From: JBJMQS01 sp045802605
GTDB taxonomy: Bacteria; Planctomycetota; Planctomycetia; Gemmatales; Gemmataceae
Length of the DNA stretch: 64,000 nt
NCBI GenBank assembly: GCA_045802605.1
Contig: JBJMQS010000036.1
Coordinates: 186,001-250,000, forward strand
Direction: 5' to 3'
Every line of letters begins with the position of its first letter. The first letter of the stretch is position 1. Below the pieces are notes generated by a model. It was given only the letters and a program-made list of their open reading frames with translations, searched no databases and was not told the DNA's origin. This document shows positions 61,678-64,000 of the stretch, in pieces. The translations under genes were made by a program, and so were the position numbers.

Positions 61678-63597
61678 GTGAAATGGCCGTTTTTGCGTGC
61701 GCGCGGAGCGCACCAATCAATTCTGCGCCGAAGTTCCTTGCGTGTTTGCCAGCTCGAGGACCGTCTCGCCCCGGCCAGCCTAATTTCGCCCATCAGTGTT
61801 GCCGAACCTACGCTCTCTAGTGATTCTGGTTCCGGGCAGTCCTACATCGCTAACGATCCGCAGCAAACGGCGCAGATATTGACTCGGACAATCAGCGACG
61901 ATGGACGCTATATTGCATTCACGAGCAAAGCCGCGAATCTGATTGCTGGGCAGAGTGATTCGAATGGCGATTGCGATGTATTTGTTCACGATTATGTGAC
62001 CAACACAACCGAACTCATCAGCCACAAATCCAATTCGACGGTTGCCGCCGGTAACGGCGGTAGTTCGGCGGTGACGATAAGTCCCGATGGCCGATATGTC
62101 GTGTACCGAAGTTTCGCGCGGGATTTGATCGCAGGAATGGTTGCGCCAGCGAACAGTGGCTCGAACGTCTTCTTATACGATCGTAGCGATGGTAGCTGCC
62201 GGCTTGTGTCCCATTCCGCTGGCGACGTGTTGACCGGTGCGAGCTATGACGTTGAGTCCGGAAACGTATTGGCCCCGGAAATCTCAGCCGACGGTCACGT
62301 CATTACTTTTATCAGCCAAGCGACTAATTTGGTGACGGGATTTCCGAATCCTGGAGGCTCTAGTTCTACCACGTTGGCGCACGCTTACGTCTACGATGTC
62401 CCCACGTCGCAGGTAACTTTGGTGGATCGTGCCAACGGCAGCGCAAGTACGCCGGGGAACGGGAACGCGATCATCAACTCGCTGTCCTCTGACAGTCGGT
62501 ACATGCTTTTGAGCAGCACTGCAACCAATTTGCTGGCGAGTCCTACCACATCACAGCGCAACGTGTACCGCTATGATCGCCAGACCGGCGCCTTGGTTCT
62601 ATTGACTCAGAATAATAGCGGCACTACGCCGCTGGGCGGCAATGCGAAAAGCTTCAGTGGCGCAATCAGCGCGGACGGACGCTGGGCTCTGGTGCAAAGC
62701 TCGGCGACCAATCTCCTCGGGGGCACTACCACTGCTGGAAATCAGATCTACCTGTGTGACGTACAGACCGGCACGCTGACATTGGTGGCACATGCTTCGG
62801 GCGCGCCGACCACAGGAGGAAACGGCTCTTCGTTGACCCCCGCTATGAGCTCCGATGGCCGATACATATCGTTTCGGAGCCTTGCCAACAACTTAGTTTC
62901 CAATTACGTCAACGGACATTCAACGTCCGCGTACGACGTCTATTTCTATGATCGGGTGACCAACCAAGTTAATTTGCTAAACCACCAAAGCACCTCAATC
63001 ACCACTTCTAGCAATGGCGGCTCAATAGCGACGTGGCCTCCAAAGATCAGCAGCGACGGCCGCTATGTCGCTTTCTTTGATTTGGGCACGAACCTTGTAA
63101 ACGGCTTTGTCGATCAAAACGGGTTGGCGTTTGGCGACCTGTATCGATACGACCGAGACACAGGCGCGGTGCGCTTGTAAGCGGGCATTACGGTTCCGCT
63201 ACAGTGAGTGGCAACGGCAGTAGCCAACTGGACGCCATTTATTCTGGCATGAGTGCGGATGGTGCTTCGGTCGCCTGGGTGACGACCGCGACCGATGTGG
63301 TCTCAAATCTCGTCGATTCCAATGGGCTCGTGGATGTCTATGTTCGTAATCTCTCAGACGGTACGGCGCAACTGGCTTCACGTCGATTTGGCCCCGTTTC
63401 AGTAACACCCGGCGCTGCCACGAGCTTAATGTCGCAGAGTGCGGATGGACGCTACGTCGCATTTGCCAGTACCGCGACCAACTTGGTGCCGGGGCAGGTT
63501 GACACTGAAGGAACTCTCGATGTTTTCCTGCGTGATCGCGTCGCCAACACCACCATCCTCATTAGCCACGCGGCCAGCAGCGCGAACACAACCCTAG
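61678..63597 (+). pseudogene. Secreted TolB/PD40-like beta-propeller protein, frameshifted and truncated by a repeat
   Basis: From GTG 61678 the protein begins with LRRSSLRVCQLEDRLAPA, the planctomycete secreted-protein motif. The body has many propeller repeats of the type ISDDGRYIAFTSKAANLI, ISPDGRYVVYRSFARDLI and SSDGRYISFRSLANNLV. The first frame stops at 63180; the -1 frame continues at once with SGHYGSATVSGNGSS and further blades (SADGRYVAFASTATNLV). A lost G in the TTGTAAGC at about 63177 explains the shift (VRLVSG). Similarity then ends at about 63597, where a G/C-rich palindromic repeat begins. Confidence 0.75.
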
Positions 63598-63958
63598 CCC
63601 TCCCCCACGAGGGGGGAGGGGACCGGAAATACTGGGGAGGGGCCAGAGGGCGGAGCGGGGACCGGACGGCTGGGGGAGGGGCGTGTATCACACTTTTTCA
63701 TTTGCGCCGCTTGGGGTCGGTAACATGCCATTCGGCGGATTACGCCCAATCCGCGTGCCGGGAATGCTCGGCACCCTGGCAACGGGCGTTTTCGACCCAA
63801 AGTTGTACGGGGTCCTTGCTTCGGACGCGTCGCCGGATTAGTCTGACTATCACGCAAACCGCCGGTTTCTACCGGACGGAAAGCTGGGCAAATGCTATCC
63901 TCGTGGCCGCGATTCCCCAAGTGGAGGGAACGGCCCCGGGCACTTTTGGGAGAACACC
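63598..63958. repeat. Palindromic repeat and gap before tssB
   Basis: A CCCTCCCCC-AC-GAGGGGGGAGGGG element (63599-63625) is followed by GGAAATACTGGGGAGGGG and a further GGGGGAGGGG arm to about 63690. From there to 63958 I see no supported gene; the frame of the upstream pseudogene remains open but no longer resembles a propeller. Confidence 0.6.
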
Positions 63959-64000
63959 ATGGCCGAGAGTTTGCAACACAAGCTCGACCGCGTTCGTCGC
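63959..64000 (+). CDS. tssB: Partial CDS, probable T6SS contractile sheath small subunit TssB
   Basis: The 14 visible residues are MAESLQHKLDRVRR, with GGGAGAA 5-10 bp upstream. This N-terminus resembles TssB/VipA sheath proteins, which continue with RPRVxITYDVEIGDA. The rest lies outside the window, so the match is short and could be coincidental. If right, a type VI secretion cluster begins here. Confidence 0.55.
   Translation, partial: MAESLQHKLDRVRR

Noticed and set aside
1..64000. Insertion sequences or transposase genes as the source of the repeats
   Set aside because: No transposase-like ORF is seen in the window; the repeats are short palindromes without coding capacity.

Overview
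The window looks like a chromosomal segment of a planctomycete, most likely close to the Gemmataceae. The evidence is a set of lineage-typical families: a DUF1559 prepilin-like protein, a BBP7-type outer-membrane barrel protein, a very cysteine-rich YTV-type wall protein, a secreted protein with the N-terminal LEDRLAPA motif, a PEP-CTERM protein and a 1415-residue disordered membrane protein. The assignment is inferred from gene content; there is no rRNA here, and I saw no tRNA or CRISPR array.

Layout. 1-6.2 kb: ABC transporter pieces, ribulose-phosphate epimerase, two small proteins, an EboF-like phosphatase-fold protein and NAD-dependent DNA ligase. 6.3-8.9 kb: an AAA ATPase, a frameshifted SnoaL-like gene, a second SnoaL-like gene and a methyltransferase. 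9-21 kb: HtpG, a BBP7 barrel, a SIMPL protein, an FHA-GAF-HD-GYP regulator, a thioredoxin, a nucleotidyltransferase pair and an overlapping serpin-GNAT-DUF4326 operon. 20-27.5 kb: SDR, MsrA, a glycosyltransferase, Hpt, a RHH/zinc protein and an NPCBM protein with a membrane partner. 27.7-35.9 kb: the giant disordered protein, a BamE-like protein, NadB, GlgC. 36-41 kb: a histone H1-like protein, RimO, PgsA, a LpxL-like acyltransferase, DUF420 and ScpB. 41-50 kb: NCS1 transporter and deaminase, DUF1559, PEP-CTERM, a frameshifted HD protein, an acyltransferase, a DUF433/DUF5615 toxin-antitoxin-like pair and ProB. 50-60 kb: an ECF sigma operon, a PSP1 protein, a TPR/Fe-trafficking fusion, the YTV protein, a Ski2-like helicase, a retropepsin-like protease and an S46 peptidase. 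60-64 kb: a repeat-rich gap, a broken beta-propeller gene and the first codons of what looks like tssB (type VI secretion sheath).

The most striking feature is the density and variety of palindromic repeats. At least a dozen sequence-distinct families lie between genes. One family, built of 9-nt units, has seven copies. Members have entered genes: nadB and the helicase each carry a palindrome in frame, several genes use a repeat for their stop codon, and at least two have C-termini encoded by a repeat. The DUF433/DUF5615 module is bracketed by a decayed copy of the first ~58 bp of proB and the intact copy, which suggests insertion with duplication.

Three genes (near 7.3, 45.8 and 63.2 kb) are each broken by an apparent single-base loss. 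Either they are decaying or the assembly has indel errors there.
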